A stretch of 64,000 nt of DNA from Molanna angustata (Eukaryota; Arthropoda; Insecta; Trichoptera; Molannidae): assembly GCA_963576475.1 (NCBI GenBank), contig OY754972.1, positions 12,538,811 to 12,602,810 of the forward strand, written 5' to 3'. The notes under the pieces were generated by a model. It did not search any database, was not told the origin of the DNA, and was given only the letters and a program-made list of their open reading frames with translations. The translations under genes were made by a program, and so were the position numbers. Below, piece by piece: positions 49,802 to 62,530 of this stretch; within the stretch, counting starts at the first letter, position 1; each line of letters opens with the position of its first letter.

Positions 49802-50491
49802 TTATGAGGGTAACTGCTGCCGACGTACCTATTTTTTTAATGTGAATTTGCATCATTACTACAAAACGAATCATTTTAAAAAAAGTAACCCAGTTATTTT
49901 GGATATTAATAAAGAAAAATATACCTTAACTTTTTAATTACCTATGTTCTGTATATATTCTTGTAGAAAAATAATAAGCATACCCCGATTTTTGACATTT
50001 AGCTTAAATTTCTAAAAAAAAACTATGAGGTATAGAGCATTATATTTTTTTATAAATTAAAAAAGGTTAAAATATCTGGAAAAATACGATGTAACGTTGC
50101 ATTAATGCATCAGGTTAAGTTAATAAACCAAAAAAACTTCGCAATTTCGCTGAATGGAAAATAAATGTTTTTTAGGTTTATTTACTAAACCTGAAGCATT
50201 AATGCAACGTCACGTCATATTTTTCTATATATTTTTGTCTTCTTTAATTTAAAAAACAAAATTTGAACTACGCCTTATATTTTATTAAAAATATAAGATA
50301 AACGTTGAAAATCGGGGCATGCCATTATTTTTCTACAAGAATTTATACAAAATATTATCAAAAAGTAAACATATATTTTTCTTTATTAATATCCAAACTA
50401 TCTATATTATATTTTTCAAAACGATTTATAAGAAATAATGATGGTATATCAAATTGAAAAATAGGTACTTTGGCAGCAGTCCCCCCCTTAA
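49802..50491. mobile_element. TTAA-bounded snap-back MITE, copy 2
   Basis: The right end is GCAGCAGTCCCCCCCTTAA. The left end, GGGTAACTGCTGCCGACGTA, has lost the exact TTAAGGGG. Both long arms are retained and their order matches 631-1321 throughout. The same ~690-bp size supports a defined mobile unit. Confidence 0.75.
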
Positions 50492-50699
50492 GGGTTCTTC
50501 CTGCAGTTGATCGTAGGATCTGCATTTCAGCCACTCTAAAACAGCTGATACACGGCTTGTAGATTGACTGACGTTGCTGATGTATATTTTTCTAAATAGG
50601 TACAGTATTTCTTAAACACATAGCTAAACCAATTGATACTTGTGCACCATACACCAATTACGATCGATAATTTTACGATATTTTTAAGAAAACTTCAAT

Positions 50700-51140
50700 A
50701 TTTAAGATGTTAAAAGAACCTGAATGTCACTTATTTATAGCAGAAAACCGTACCAGAAACAAATATATACATCCAAAATTGAACACATTATTTGCGCAGC
50801 ACCATTACACATACATGGCTGAACATTTTTTCAACAAACTTCCAACGGATATAAGAGAATCAAATCATGAAACGCTTGGTAACAAAAAAAATACACATTA
50901 AAGTAAAACAATAGGAAAAGGGTTAATAGAATCAAGGGGTATAAGTTGATTTAGTGTTTTGATGCTTTTTTTGTGATTTTATGTATTTTGTGTGTCTTTA
51001 TGTATTTATGTAATAATTGAATCGTTCTATATGCACTCACTTTCTCAGCACAAGCATTTTATGCTTTTTGGGAAATAGAAAAAAAACAGTGTACAAATTC
51101 AAATAATTGTTATGTTATATTGAATAAATAAAAAAATGTA
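50700..51140 (+). pseudogene. LINE C-terminal end and 3' UTR
   Basis: A 64-codon frame ends with HHYTYMAEHFFNKLPTDIRE, the FNKLP..IR motif near the C-terminus of jockey/CR1-like LINE proteins. A 3' UTR ends ATTGAATAAATAAAAAAATG. No RT part is present. Confidence 0.65.
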
Positions 51141-51144
51141 TTAT

Positions 51145-52397
51145 TTATCTGTGTTGGAACTTCGTTACACAGGTCATGTAAAAATCTTTATTAATCCTTC
51201 TTTCTCATTTATGTTTCAAGCCGATTGAGGTATGTCGTGATTCTATCCTGGATTTACACCATTTTTTTAATCGTATCAAAGGACAGATTAGACTATCTAT
51301 ATGATACGATGTACGGGCGTAAATGTATCAAGATTTATATTTCAATCAATAGAAAATGTGTCGTTGGATTCTCTCTACCTATCCTTAATAAGAAAATGGC
51401 ATACATGTATGACTCTGTTGAACAGAACCCATAACAAAATGAATTAGAATGTAATACTTTGCTTATTATTCTGCATTACATACATAAATAAATAAATTGA
51501 TAATAATTGATGACAAATTTATCAAATATGTAGAATCCTTGATATTTTTTTTACTCAGCACTCACCATACAAGTGTCTGGGTACTTTCAATTGTGCAGTA
51601 AAATTATTTTATTTCTTTTTTATTTTTCCTATAAAAAAAAATTAGTAAAAAAACTCATTCAAATAAATTATAACACAAAAAGCTCTGTGATGAAAGAAGT
51701 TCATCTGTGTTTTCTCGATTTTTCAAATCTTGAAGAATTATAAGTAATAAATTCATATAATAACAACAAACTCGACAGTATAATATTTTTTTAATTCTTC
51801 GTGCAGTTATTTTTTCCCTGAGCCATTTTAACAGCCAATTAGTGGTAATGAAAAAAAAATACGCTGACTTTACCCCATTAAAAAAATATAAAATGTTTAC
51901 TTTACATAATAGGTATGTGTGTTCGGTAGTGAATTTATTGTTCAATCTGGCACCACCTATGGTCGTTATCAACAAACAATGAATTAAGTATGTCTCACTC
52001 GTAAACGGTAATTAAAATTTAAAATGGCGATTCCTTGTTGGATTTGGGCTATTATTATGAAATTAGAAAATTACCGGTATAGGCAAAAATTTCAAATTAT
52101 TTAAATACCTAATGAGGGTAAGTTTGCATTGTATGGGGACCTACGTACCTTGGATACCTGGAATTTTTGATCATCCATTAGTATGGGTAGGCTCCCTTCT
52201 TACCGCGGTTCAAAATTAGACTAGCTCCTTCCATACCTGCCCATTATTCTCGGAAACTATAACAATAAAAAAAAATGAAAAAACTTCCAAAAGGGTAGCC
52301 ATGAGTCACCATTTATTAAAATGTAGACAGTTGTCATAATTGCAATATTGTCATTCAGTAAGAAATATATGTATTCCAGTGAAATTAATATTATTAA
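51145..52397. other. AT-rich DNA, no feature seen
   Basis: Frames of 69 codons (51225-51434) and 106 codons (51655-51975, minus) have no family signature and are not supported as genes. Confidence 0.4.
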
Positions 52398-53443
52398 CTA
52401 GTTGCATGTAACACATGAGATCCAACTGTCGATAGCGATAGTATGTATAGTTGAAGAATATGTACCAAACTATAAACCCATAAATACAAATTATTGAATA
52501 TTTTCAGATATTTTGTTTTCTATACAACATATATTATGTAGGTATGTATGTCAAGATAGGATAGTATGGAGGAAGTTCCTTTTTTCCTACCCAGAATATG
52601 CAAATAGCATGATGGTATGTATGTATGTTTGGAGATGAAGTATCAAACTATTAAGTCTTCTTACATATTGTGTATAGGCGACTGCCATACAAAATGTATG
52701 AAGCGATGTCGTCACTAAATTCAATTTTTAAAAAAATTGTTAAAAAAAATTGAGATCTTCTACTACAATGTTAATGTTTTTTATAGAAAATTAAATTATC
52801 TAGTTGGGGTGTTTCGGCTTTTTTCGATAATTGTAAAAGTTTTGGAAATATTGGCAGTTAAACTCATAAATTTATCATAAAAAAAATATTTTTCTTAATA
52901 AAAATGTTTGAGAAACCCTGGAATTTTTTTGAAAAAACTAATTTGAGATTTTGTATTTGTCTATGTTTGTACCAATTTTCAGCGTTCTACCGTTTATGGT
53001 TTCTGAGATAAATGGAAAAATAAAATAAAAATTCAAAAGTTGATAACCCCTGACTGAAACAAAAATTCAAAATTCCGAGTATAAAAGTTTTGTAGGCCTG
53101 TAACTGTTTATATATTCTGAAATTTTAGGCTCTGTAAATTGAGCGGATCAAAAGTTATAAGGGGGGGACGGACACACAGACACACACACAGACACACACA
53201 CACACAGACACACACACAGACACACACACACACAGACACACGAAATGTTCTACTCCGAATTCTGAGTAAATCCGTGTATGGAACATATATGCTGCGAAGC
53301 CTCTAAGTTGGTGTTTTTTGACTTCAAAGTTGGAAAATCCATGAAAAAAGTAGACCTCTCCATACAATTCTCGCGTATTCTGGCTTGATACATTGTCGAT
53401 ATGTTAAGAGAACAAAGTTCTCCTGAACAAATCGACAGTTGGA
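52398..53443 (-). mobile_element. Helentron-like cluster, copy T1
   Basis: Complete: CTAG and hairpin at the left, TCCAACTGTCGAT, body, CA array at about 53170-53240, 5' palindrome and ATCGACAGTTGGA at the right. Minus-strand flanks are T after CTAG and T before TC. Confidence 0.9.
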
Positions 53444-53463
53444 AAAGACAAACATATCGTATA

Positions 53464-53556
53464 CTAGTTGCATGTAACACATGAGATCCAACTGTCGATA
53501 GCGATAGTATGTATAGTTGAAGAATATGTACCAAACTATAAACCCATAGATACAAA
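53464..53556 (-). mobile_element. Orphan 3' end of a Helentron-like element
   Basis: The 93 bp from CTAG to ...CCCATAGATACAAA are a 3' terminus with no body attached. The break falls at exactly the base where copies T4 and T6 are cut, and joining to either would restore the sequence seen in T3 and T5. A 20-bp spacer separates it from T1. Confidence 0.8.
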
Positions 53557-54587
53557 CTAGTTGCATGTAACACATGAGATCCAACTGTCGATAGCGATAG
53601 TATGTATAGTTGAAGAATATGTACCAAACTATAAACCCATAAATACAAATTATTGAATATTTTCAGATATTTTGTTTTCTATACAACATATGTAGGTATG
53701 TATGTCAAGATAGGATAGTATGGAGGAAGATCCTTTTTTCCTACCCAGAATATGAAAATAGCATGATGGTATGTATGTTTGTTTGGAGATGAAGTAACAA
53801 ACTATTAAGTCTTCTTACATATTGTGTATAGGCGACTGCCATACAAAATGTATGAAGCGATGTCGTCACTAAATTCAATTTTTAAAAAAATTGTTAAAAA
53901 AAAATTGAGATCTTCTACTACAATGTTAATATTTTTTATAGAAAATTAAATTATCTAGTTGGGGTGTTTCGGCTTTTTTCGATAATTGTAAAAGTTTTGG
54001 AAATATAGGCAGTTAAACTCATAAATTTATCATAAAAAAAATATTTTTCTTAATAAAAAATGTTTGAGAAACCCTGGAATTTTTTTGAAAAAACTCATTT
54101 GAGATTTTGTATTTGTCTATGTTTGTACCAATTTTCAGCGTTCTAGCGTTTATGGTTTCAGAGATATATGGAAAAATAAAATAAAAATTCAAAAGTTGAT
54201 AACCCCTGACTGAAACAAAAATTCAAAATTCCGAGTATAAAAGTTTTGTAGGCCTGTAACTGTTTATATATTCTGAAATTTTAGGCTCTGTAAATTGAGC
54301 GGATCAAAAGTTATAAGGGGGGGACGGACACACAGACACACACACACACAGACACACAGACACACACACAGACACACAGACACACGAAATGTTCTACTCC
54401 GAATTCTGAGTAAATCCGTGTATGGAACATATATGCTGCGAAGCCTCTAAGTTGGTGTTTTTTGACTTCAAAGTTGGAAAAGCCATGAAAAAAGTAGACC
54501 TCTCCATACAATTCTCGCGTATTCTGGCTTGATACATTGTCGATATGTTAAGAGAACAAAGTTCTCCTGAACAAATCGACAGTTGGA
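53557..54587 (-). mobile_element. Helentron-like cluster, copy T2
   Basis: Complete copy. Its CTAG directly abuts the orphan 3' end. Variants such as AAACTCATTTGAG and GTTTCAGAGATA are shared with T4. Confidence 0.9.
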
Positions 54588-54632
54588 TTACTGTCTTCAG
54601 CAAAACAGATCACACTGCTATCAGATTTATTA

Positions 54633-54717
54633 CTAGTTGCATGTAACACATGAGATCCAACTGTCGATAGCGATAGTATGTATAGTTGAAGAGTAAGAAT
54701 CTAACTACTAGTTGCAT
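54633..54717 (-). mobile_element. Orphan 3' end, diverged subtype
   Basis: 85 bp from CTAG to GTAAGAATCTAACTA. The GTTGAAGA-GTAAGAATC segment resembles the plus-strand copies at 20.3 and 32.4 kb more than T1-T6. It abuts the CTAG of T3, and a 45-bp spacer separates it from T2. Confidence 0.75.
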
Positions 54718-55737
54718 GTAACACATGAGATCCAACTGTCGATAGCGATAGTATGTATAGTTGAAGAATATGTACCAAACTATAAACCCATAGATACAAA
54801 TTATTGAATATTTTCAGATATTTTGTTTTCTATACAACATATGTAGGTATGTATGTCAAGATAGGATAGTATGGAAGAAGATCCTTTTTCCTACCCAGAA
54901 TATGCAAATTGCATGATGGTATGTATGTATGTTTGGAGATGAAGTAACAAACTATTAAGTCTTCTTACATATTGTGTATAGGCGACTGCCATACAAAATG
55001 TATGAAGCGATGTCGTCACTAAATTCAATTTTTAAAAAAATTGTTAAAAAAAAATTGAGATCTTCTACTACAATGTTAATATTTTTTATAGAAAATTAAA
55101 TTATCTAGTTGGGGTGTTTCGGCTTTTTTCGATAATTGTAAAAGTTTTGGAAATATAGGCAGTTAAACTCATAAATTTATCATAAAAAAAATATTTTTCT
55201 TAATAAAAAATGTTTGAGAAACCCTGGAATTTTTTTGAAAAAACTAATTTGAGATTTTGTATTTGTCTATGTTTGTACCAATTTTCAGCGTTCTACCGTT
55301 TATGGTTTCTGAGATATATGGAAAAATTAAATAAAAATTCAAAAGTTGATAACCCCTGACTGAAACAAAAATTCAAAATTCCGAGTATAAAAGTTTTGTA
55401 GGCCTGTAACTGTTTATATATTCTGAAATTTTAGGCTCTGTAAATTGAGCGGATCAAAAGTTATAAGGGGGGGGGGGACACACAGACACACACACACACA
55501 GACACACAGACACACAGACACACACACAGACACACGAAATGTTCTACTCCGAATTCTGAGTAAATCCGTGTATGGAACATATATGCTGCGAAGCCTCTAA
55601 GTTGGTGTTTTTTGACTTCAAAGTTGGAAAATCCATGAAAAAAGTAGACCTCTCCATACAATTCTCGCGTATTCTGGCTTGATACATTGTCGATATGTTA
55701 AGAGAACAAAGTTCTCCTGAACAAATCGACAGTTGGA
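54718..55737 (-). mobile_element. Helentron-like cluster, copy T3
   Basis: Complete. Its 5' end TCCAACTG (minus strand) is joined without spacer to the interior of T4 at an A/T step. Confidence 0.9.
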
Positions 55738-56694
55738 TTATTGAATATTTTCAGATATTTTGTTTTCTATACAACATATGTAGGTATGTATGTCAAGATA
55801 GGATAGTATGGAAGAAGATCCTTTTTCCTACCCAGAATATGCAAATTGCATGATGGTATGTATGTATGTTTGGAGATGAAGTAACAAACTATTAAGTCTT
55901 CTTACATATTGTGTATAGGCGACTGCCATACAAAATGTATGAAGCGATGTCGTCACTAAATTCAATTTTTAAAAAAATTGTTAAAAAAAAATTGAGATCT
56001 TCTACTACAATGTTAATATTTTTTATAGAAAATTAAATTATCTAGTTGGGGTGTTTCGGCTTTTTTCGATAATTGTAAAAGTTTTGGAAATATAGGCAGT
56101 TAAACTCATAAATTTATCATAAAAAAAATATTTTTCTTAATAAAAAATGTTTGAGAAACCCTGGAATTTTTTTGAAAAAACTCATTTGAGATTTTGTATT
56201 TGTCTATGTTTGTACCAATTTTCAGCGTTCTAGCGTTTATGGTTTCAGAGATATATGGAAAAATAAAATAAAAATTCAAAAGTTGATAACCCCTGACTGA
56301 AACAAAAATTCAAAATTCCGAGTATAAAAGTTTTGTAGGCCTGTAACTGTTTATATATTCTGAAATTTTAGGCTCTGTAAATTGAGCGGATCAAAAGTTA
56401 TAAGGGGGGGACGGACACACAGACACACAGACACACACACAGACACACACACACACAGACACACACACAGACACACACACACACAGACACACGAAATGTT
56501 CTACTCCGAATTCTGAGTAAATCCGTGTATGGAACATATATGCTGCGAAGCCTCTAAGTTGGTGTTTTTTGACTTCAAAGTTGGAAAATCCATGAAAAAA
56601 GTAGACCTCTCCATACAATTCTCGCGTATTCTGGCTTGATACATTGTCGATATGTTAAGAGAACAAAGTTCTCCTGAACAAATCGACAGTTGGA
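55738..56694 (-). mobile_element. Helentron-like cluster, copy T4 (3' end displaced)
   Basis: Lacks the terminal ~93-110 bp including CTAG. The body begins TTATTGAATATTTTCAG directly after T3. The 5' end is intact. The CA array resembles that of T1. Confidence 0.9.
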
Positions 56695-56717
56695 TAATGC
56701 ACTTTATTAGTTTAAAA

Positions 56718-57739
56718 CTAGTTGCATGTAACACATGAGATCCAACTGTCGATAGCGATAGTATGTATAGTTGAAGAATATGTACCAAACTATAAACCCA
56801 TAGATACAAATTATTGAATATTTTCAGATATTTTGTTTTCTATACAACATATGTAGGTATGTATGTCAAGATAGGATAGTATGGAAGAAGATCCTTTTTC
56901 CTACCCAGAATATGCAAATTGCATGATGGTATGTATGTATGTTTGGAGATGAAGTAACAAACTATTAAGTCTTCATACATATTGTGTATAGGCGACTGCC
57001 ATACAAAATGTATGAAGCGATGTCGTCACTAAATTCAATTTTTAAAAAAATTGTTAAAAAAAAATTGAGATCTTCTACTACAATGTTAATATTTTTTATA
57101 GAAAATTAAATTATCTAGTTGGGGTGTTTCGGCTTTTTTCGATAATTGTAAAAGTTTTGGAAATATAGGCAGTTAAACTCATAAATTTATCATAAAAAAA
57201 ATATTTTTCTTAATAAAAAATGTTTGAGAAACCCTGGAATTTTTTTGAAAAAACTAATTTGAGATTTTGTATTTGTCTATGTTTGTACCAATTTTCAGCG
57301 TTCTACCGTTTATGGTTTCTGAGATATATGGAAAAATAAAATAAAAATTCAAAAGTTGATAACCCCTGACTGAAACAAAAATTCAAAATTCCGAGTATAA
57401 AAGTTTTGTAGGCCTGTAACTGTTTATATATTCTGAAATTTTAGGCTCTGTAAATTGAGCGGATCAAAAGTTATAAGGGGGGGACGGACACACAGACACA
57501 CACACACACAGACACACACACAGACACACAGACACACGAAATGTTCTACTCCGAATTCTGAGTAAATCCGTGTATGGAACATATATGCTGCGAAGCCTCT
57601 AAGTTGGTGTTTTTTGACTTCAAAGTTGGAAAAGCCATGAAAAAAGTAGACCTCTCCATACAATTCTCGCGTATTCTGGCTTGATACATTGTCGATATGT
57701 TAAGAGAACAAAGTTCTCCTGAACAAATCGACAGTTGGA
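56718..57739 (-). mobile_element. Helentron-like cluster, copy T5
   Basis: Complete, separated from T4 by 23 bp. Its 5' end is joined to T6 at the same internal position as T3 to T4. Confidence 0.9.
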
Positions 57740-58684
57740 TTATTGAATATTTTCAGATATTTTGTTTTCTATACAACATATGTAGGTATGTATGTCAAGA
57801 TAGGATAGTATGGAGGAAGATCCTTTTTCCTACCCAGAATATGCAAATAGCATGATGGTATGTATGTATGTTTGGAGATGACGTATCAAACTATTAAGTC
57901 TTCTTACATATTGTGTATAGGCGACTGCCATACAAAATGTATGAAGCGATGTCGTCACTAAATTCAATTTTTAAAAAAATTGTTAAAAAAAAATTGAGAT
58001 CTTCTACTACAATGTTAATATTTTTTATAGAAAATTAAATTATCTAGTTGGGGTGTTTCGGCTTTTTTCGATAATTGTAAAAGTTTTGGAAATATAGGCA
58101 GTTAAACTCATAAATTTATCATAAAAAAAATATTTTTCTTAATAAAAAATGTTTGAGAAACCCTGGAATTTTTTTGAAAAAACTAATTTGAGATTTTGTA
58201 TTTTTCTATGTTTGTACCAATTTTCAGCGTTCTAGCGTTTATGGTTTCTGAGATATATGGAAAAATAAAATAAAAATTCAAAAGTTGATAACCCCTGACT
58301 GAAACAAAAATTCAAAATTCCGAGTATAAAAGTTTTGTAGGCCTGTAACTGTTTATATATTCTGAAATTTTAGGCTCTGTAAGTTGAGCGGATCAAAAGT
58401 TATAAGGGGGGGACGGACACACAGACACACACACACAGACACACAGACACACACACAGACACACACACACACACAGACACACGAAATGTTCTACTCCGAA
58501 TTCTGAGTAAATCCGTGTATGGAACATATATGCTGCGAAGCCTCTAAGTTGGTGTTTTTTGACTTCAAAGTTGGAAAAGCCGTGAAAAAAGTAGACCTCT
58601 CCATACAATTCTCGCGTATTCTGGCTTGATACATTGTCGATATGTTAAGAGAACAAAGTTCTCCTGAACAAATCGACAGTTGGA
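57740..58684 (-). mobile_element. Helentron-like cluster, copy T6 (3' end displaced)
   Basis: Like T4 it lacks the terminal segment and begins TTATTGAATATTTTCAG. It differs from the other copies at several diagnostic sites (GATGACGTATC, AAAGCCGTG). The 5' end is followed by unique sequence. Confidence 0.9.
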
Positions 58685-58699
58685 CTAAAATGTTCATGT

Positions 58700-59400
58700 T
58701 AAAAAAAGGGTTACTTTTGATTTATTTTTTATTTGAAATATTAGGATAACATGATAAAACGTCTTATTCAATAACTTTTTAAGAACATTCCGGCTAAAAT
58801 AGGTGCGTTCTTATTTGTTCAAGTTGATAGGTACTCTATAACGCCGAGAAACGTTCCTATTAAGGAACGTTCTTACTCCAAGTATGTCGCGCATTAATTC
58901 AATCCTCTATTCTATAACCACACTTTAGTCTAATCAACTGTCAATAGCGTTCCTAATTTAAGTTCACACCTAATTTGTAGCTGACTAGTTAGTTATTATC
59001 ACAGCAGTTCTGGATATTTTGGTCAAGTTAACATCAGTTGTGTACGGAAAAAAATAAAAATGGATAATTTTCAAGCGTTGCGTTATATTGAATATAAAAA
59101 CCTAAGAATATTAGTGCAGATCAATTGAAACGTTAGGTGAGGCGACATCACGGTGACATGACACAAATAAACATGGAGAACAGTGCGCAGTAGGTACGCA
59201 TGCGCAGTCAGCGGCATAAGCAAATTTGAGTTCGAATTATAATCTTCGGTGCACTAATTTTGTAGATTTTAGTTTTAGGAACAACGTTAGTTACAGAATA
59301 CGATATAAAGTTCAAATGACCTAAATTCTAAAATTTTAGAACGTTCCTATTTTATTTCAAAAAGTTACCGTATAGGACGTAATGAAGATATCAAATGTTA
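58700..59400. mobile_element. Possible internally deleted DNA transposon
   Basis: TAACTTTTTAAGAAC and AAAATAGGTGCGTTC near 58770-58815 return roughly inverted at 59340-59370 (GAACGTTCCTATTTTATTTC, AAAAAGTTA). A short frame starting MDNFQALRYIEYKNLRIL lies at 59060. The shape suggests a MITE derived from a larger element, but ends and target duplication are unclear. Confidence 0.3.
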
Positions 59401-59477
59401 CAAAAATAAAATTTTTAATTGATGATTAAATAAAAATTTATACTATAGGTACCATAACATCAGGCATCCGAGTCTGC

Positions 59478-59650
59478 TCGTTAGTATCACCAAAGGAATG
59501 ATGGAGGGCAGAAAATGAAGAGGTCGCCCTAGAGACAGTTATATGGACCAGGAGATTAGTGATGTGCGCTGTAGCAGCAACCAAGAGATGAAGAGGCTGG
59601 CGGACAACAGAGATATGTGGAGAGATGGAGTGCTTGGTGTAAACTAGTCC
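59478..59650 (+). pseudogene. LINE C-terminal fragment
   Basis: The frame reads VSITKGMMEGRK, a stop, RGRPRDSYMDQEISDVRCSS and NQEMKRLADNRDMWRDGVLG. The RGRPR..Y.DQ...D and LA.NR..WR motifs are typical of R1/CR1-like LINE C-termini. Confidence 0.7.
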
Positions 59651-59659
59651 TAGGATTGT

Positions 59660-60398
59660 GACCTTGGAGCAAACCACCCAATATGTTACATCGCTTTGGT
59701 GAATTACTTACAAAAAACACCAGATAAATATAATTAAGTAATTCTCAATCGTTAAATGTTGCTTGGTATACATATTAATACATATAATTATTTTAAATAA
59801 AATGTTTATAGACATTATGGTCAACCTAGCCTGGTTAATCCTACTCAAATGTATGTACAAATTGCGTTTACCCCAGGTACATACGAGGGGTTTATATTAT
59901 GTAAAAGCTTTCAGATTTCAGTTTACCCAACATGCAAAATAAGTTGTATTTAAGACGCATAAAATTTTGATATGTAAGGGGACCATTATGAGGTTTTCAC
60001 ATGTCAGCTAAAAACGTCATACACTTCATTGTTAACTTAATTAATACATTTCGACTGCAGGTAGCCAAAAAATGATACATATGAAAAATTGATAATATCA
60101 TTGATAACTGAATAAAACAGGTAAATATGTAGCATAAACCCATGGGTGGTGGTCTGGGTCAGAATGTCAAATATAATTATATATTTATTTAATTTATGTT
60201 TAAAGTGCGAGGTATTATGAAGCCTCAAATCAATTTGATACGAATATATTATGTAATTAATAATTTTAAAGTTTTTTCGTTAACATAGTGGAAGTTCATA
60301 ATTTTTAATTCAAATATTTATAAATATAAATAAAAACACTTAGTTATATCCACAAATGAGTAAGACTTTTTTAAATTTTATTGTAATATTAAATTGCT
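59660..60398. other. AT-rich DNA, no feature seen
   Basis: No repeat or coding signature recognised. Confidence 0.4.
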
Positions 60399-60399
60399 A

Positions 60400-60475
60400 T
60401 AACCACTTGAATTGAGTATAACGCGACTAATATCGGGAGAAACTGACCTCCCATCGACAGGCGAATTACAACTTT
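60400..60475 (-). mobile_element. Penelope-type terminal-repeat fragment
   Basis: The minus strand reads CCTGTCGATGGGAGGT, a TTTCTCCCGATATTAG segment and TTATACTCAATTCAAGTGG. It aligns with the loop and right arm of 13624-13861. Single arm only, next to family B copy 2. Confidence 0.6.
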
Positions 60476-61747
60476 TTATTAATTACTAGCTTTTATGTCC
60501 CGCCGTTGGCCAAGAATGTAAAATTGTGAAAGAAAAAGCAATCGTTTTTATAATATTGTCACCCAATTATTTTGCAATATCAGACTATGAAAAGTGGTTT
60601 GAAATTTGATTGAGTTTAAGTATTGTAAAATGTTCAAGTGATGGCCACAACCCATTCTTTTTTATATATTGCTATAAAGTGTGAATGAAGTATAATATTT
60701 ATACAATTTTTGCTCGCATGGACTATGCGTAATGGTTTTAAATATGACTGTTTATCAACGTTGTAAAGAGATTGGTTTGGCCACAACCCCCATTTTTAAA
60801 TATTATCATCGAAAACAAATTGTAATGTGTACCTATTGAAAATTTAGTAATTTTGGATGTTGGGATGTGGTTAAAATTTGATTAAACAAACGTAGGTACT
60901 GAAAAGATCTAGTATTGGTCACATCCCATTCGTTTTTATATTTTTTCATCAAGTGTGCATTATATTTTTGCTCAATTTGACTGAAAGTCTTCATTAACGA
61001 AGAAGAAGAAGACTTGAACTATAGTAAATAGTTTTTAATTTGAATATAAATGTTGTGAAGAGTTCAGTAATGGCCACAACCCCCATTCTTTAAATATTAG
61101 GTGTTGAAAATTATTCAAAATAGGATGATATAAATGGTTTAAATTTAATTAAACAAAAGTATTAAAAAGATTCTAGTGCAGGTTATATCGTCACATCCCA
61201 TATCCCATTCATTTCATATGTATTTTCATCAAGTATGCATATCGTTAATAATATTTCTGCACAATAGACTATTAGACTTAAAACTAACCCAAAAGACTAA
61301 ATAAAAAAGAGAAAAATAAGTATAAGACTATAAGAAATAGTTTGTATAAAAAACTATTCCAATGGTCTACATAAAATAAGTAAAAATACATATACCTAAT
61401 AGAAGAATTAGACTATTGGAAATAGATTGTATAAAAGCTCACCCAAAGGTCTACAAAAAAGAAGAAGAAGAATATTTAGACTATTGGAAATAGTTTGTAT
61501 AAATACTGACCAAAAGGTCTACATAAAAGAAAATGAATAAGACTATTGGAAATAGTTTGTATTAAAACTCTCCCAAAAGTCTACGTACTTAAATGAAGAA
61601 GAATAATAATTAGACTAAAGGAAATAATTTTTATAAAAAAATGACCCAAATGTATACATAAAAGAAGAAGAAGATGAATTAGACAATAGGAAATAGTTTG
61701 TATAAAAACTGCCCTAAAGGTCTACATAAAATTAAGAAGAAAAAGAA

Positions 61748-61930
61748 TTAGACTCCAGGACCCGCCGCTTCAGGCCCTTCAGTACCTCCCGTCCCTTTAA
61801 TCCCTCATTACGTCCCTTCCCATCAGGCCCTTCAGTACCTTCCGTCCCTTCAGGCAGTTTTATACCTCCCGTCCCTTCAGGCCCTTTAGTGCCTCCCTTC
61901 CCTTCATTACATCCCGTCCCATCAGTCGGT
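61748..61930. repeat. Minisatellite inside family B copy 2
   Basis: The same CCTCCCGTCCCTTCAGGCCC-type units as 34860-35060. Confidence 0.8.
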
Positions 61931-61935
61931 TAAGA

Positions 61936-62530
61936 AAAGTTTAAATCCAGAAACCATCCTGGAAGAACCGCGAAGAGATGAAAGAACCTTCTTTTCCCAG
62001 GATGCTCTACTTAATAGGTAAAATGACTAAATACACGAAGAAGAAGAAAAAAGTTTAAACCCAGATACCTGCGAAGAGATGGAAGGACAGTTGGACCTTC
62101 TTCTCCCAGGATTCTCCAACTTCATAGGTAAAATTGACCAAAAATACACGATGAAGAAGAAGAAGAAGAAATAAGTTTAAATCCAGATACCTGCGAAGAG
62201 ATGGAAGGAAAATTGGACATTCTTCTCCCAGGTTAGTCCACCTTCAAAGGTAAAATGACCAAATAGACGATGAAGAAGAAGAAGAAAAAAGTTTAAATCC
62301 AGAAACCTGCGAAGAGATGGAAGGAAAATTGGACCTTCATCTCCCAGGATAGTTCATCTTCATAGGTAAGATGACCAAGTACACGTTGAAGAAAAGAAGA
62401 AAAAATTTTATATGCAGAACCCGTCCTGGAAGACATGTGAAGAGATGGAGGGACAGTCGGACCTTCTTTTCCCAGGATACTCCCCCTTCATAGGTAAAAC
62501 GACCAAATACACGAAGAAGAAGAAGAATAA
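61936..62530 (+). repeat. Tandem LINE 3' tails inside family B copy 2
   Basis: About five units of ~115-120 bp, each starting near AAAAAGTTTAAATCCAGA and ending with GAAGAAGAAG. The reading RPGRPAKRWRD survives only in part (the commonest form is CGAAGAGATGGAAGGA). Units differ more from each other than in a young satellite. Confidence 0.75.

Noticed and set aside
53155..58697. Conserved ~70-codon frames repeated six times (MYGEVYFFHGFSNF...)
   Set aside because: They lie in the Helentron-like 5' region and run into the CA repeat; conservation reflects recent copy identity, and other copies break the frame.
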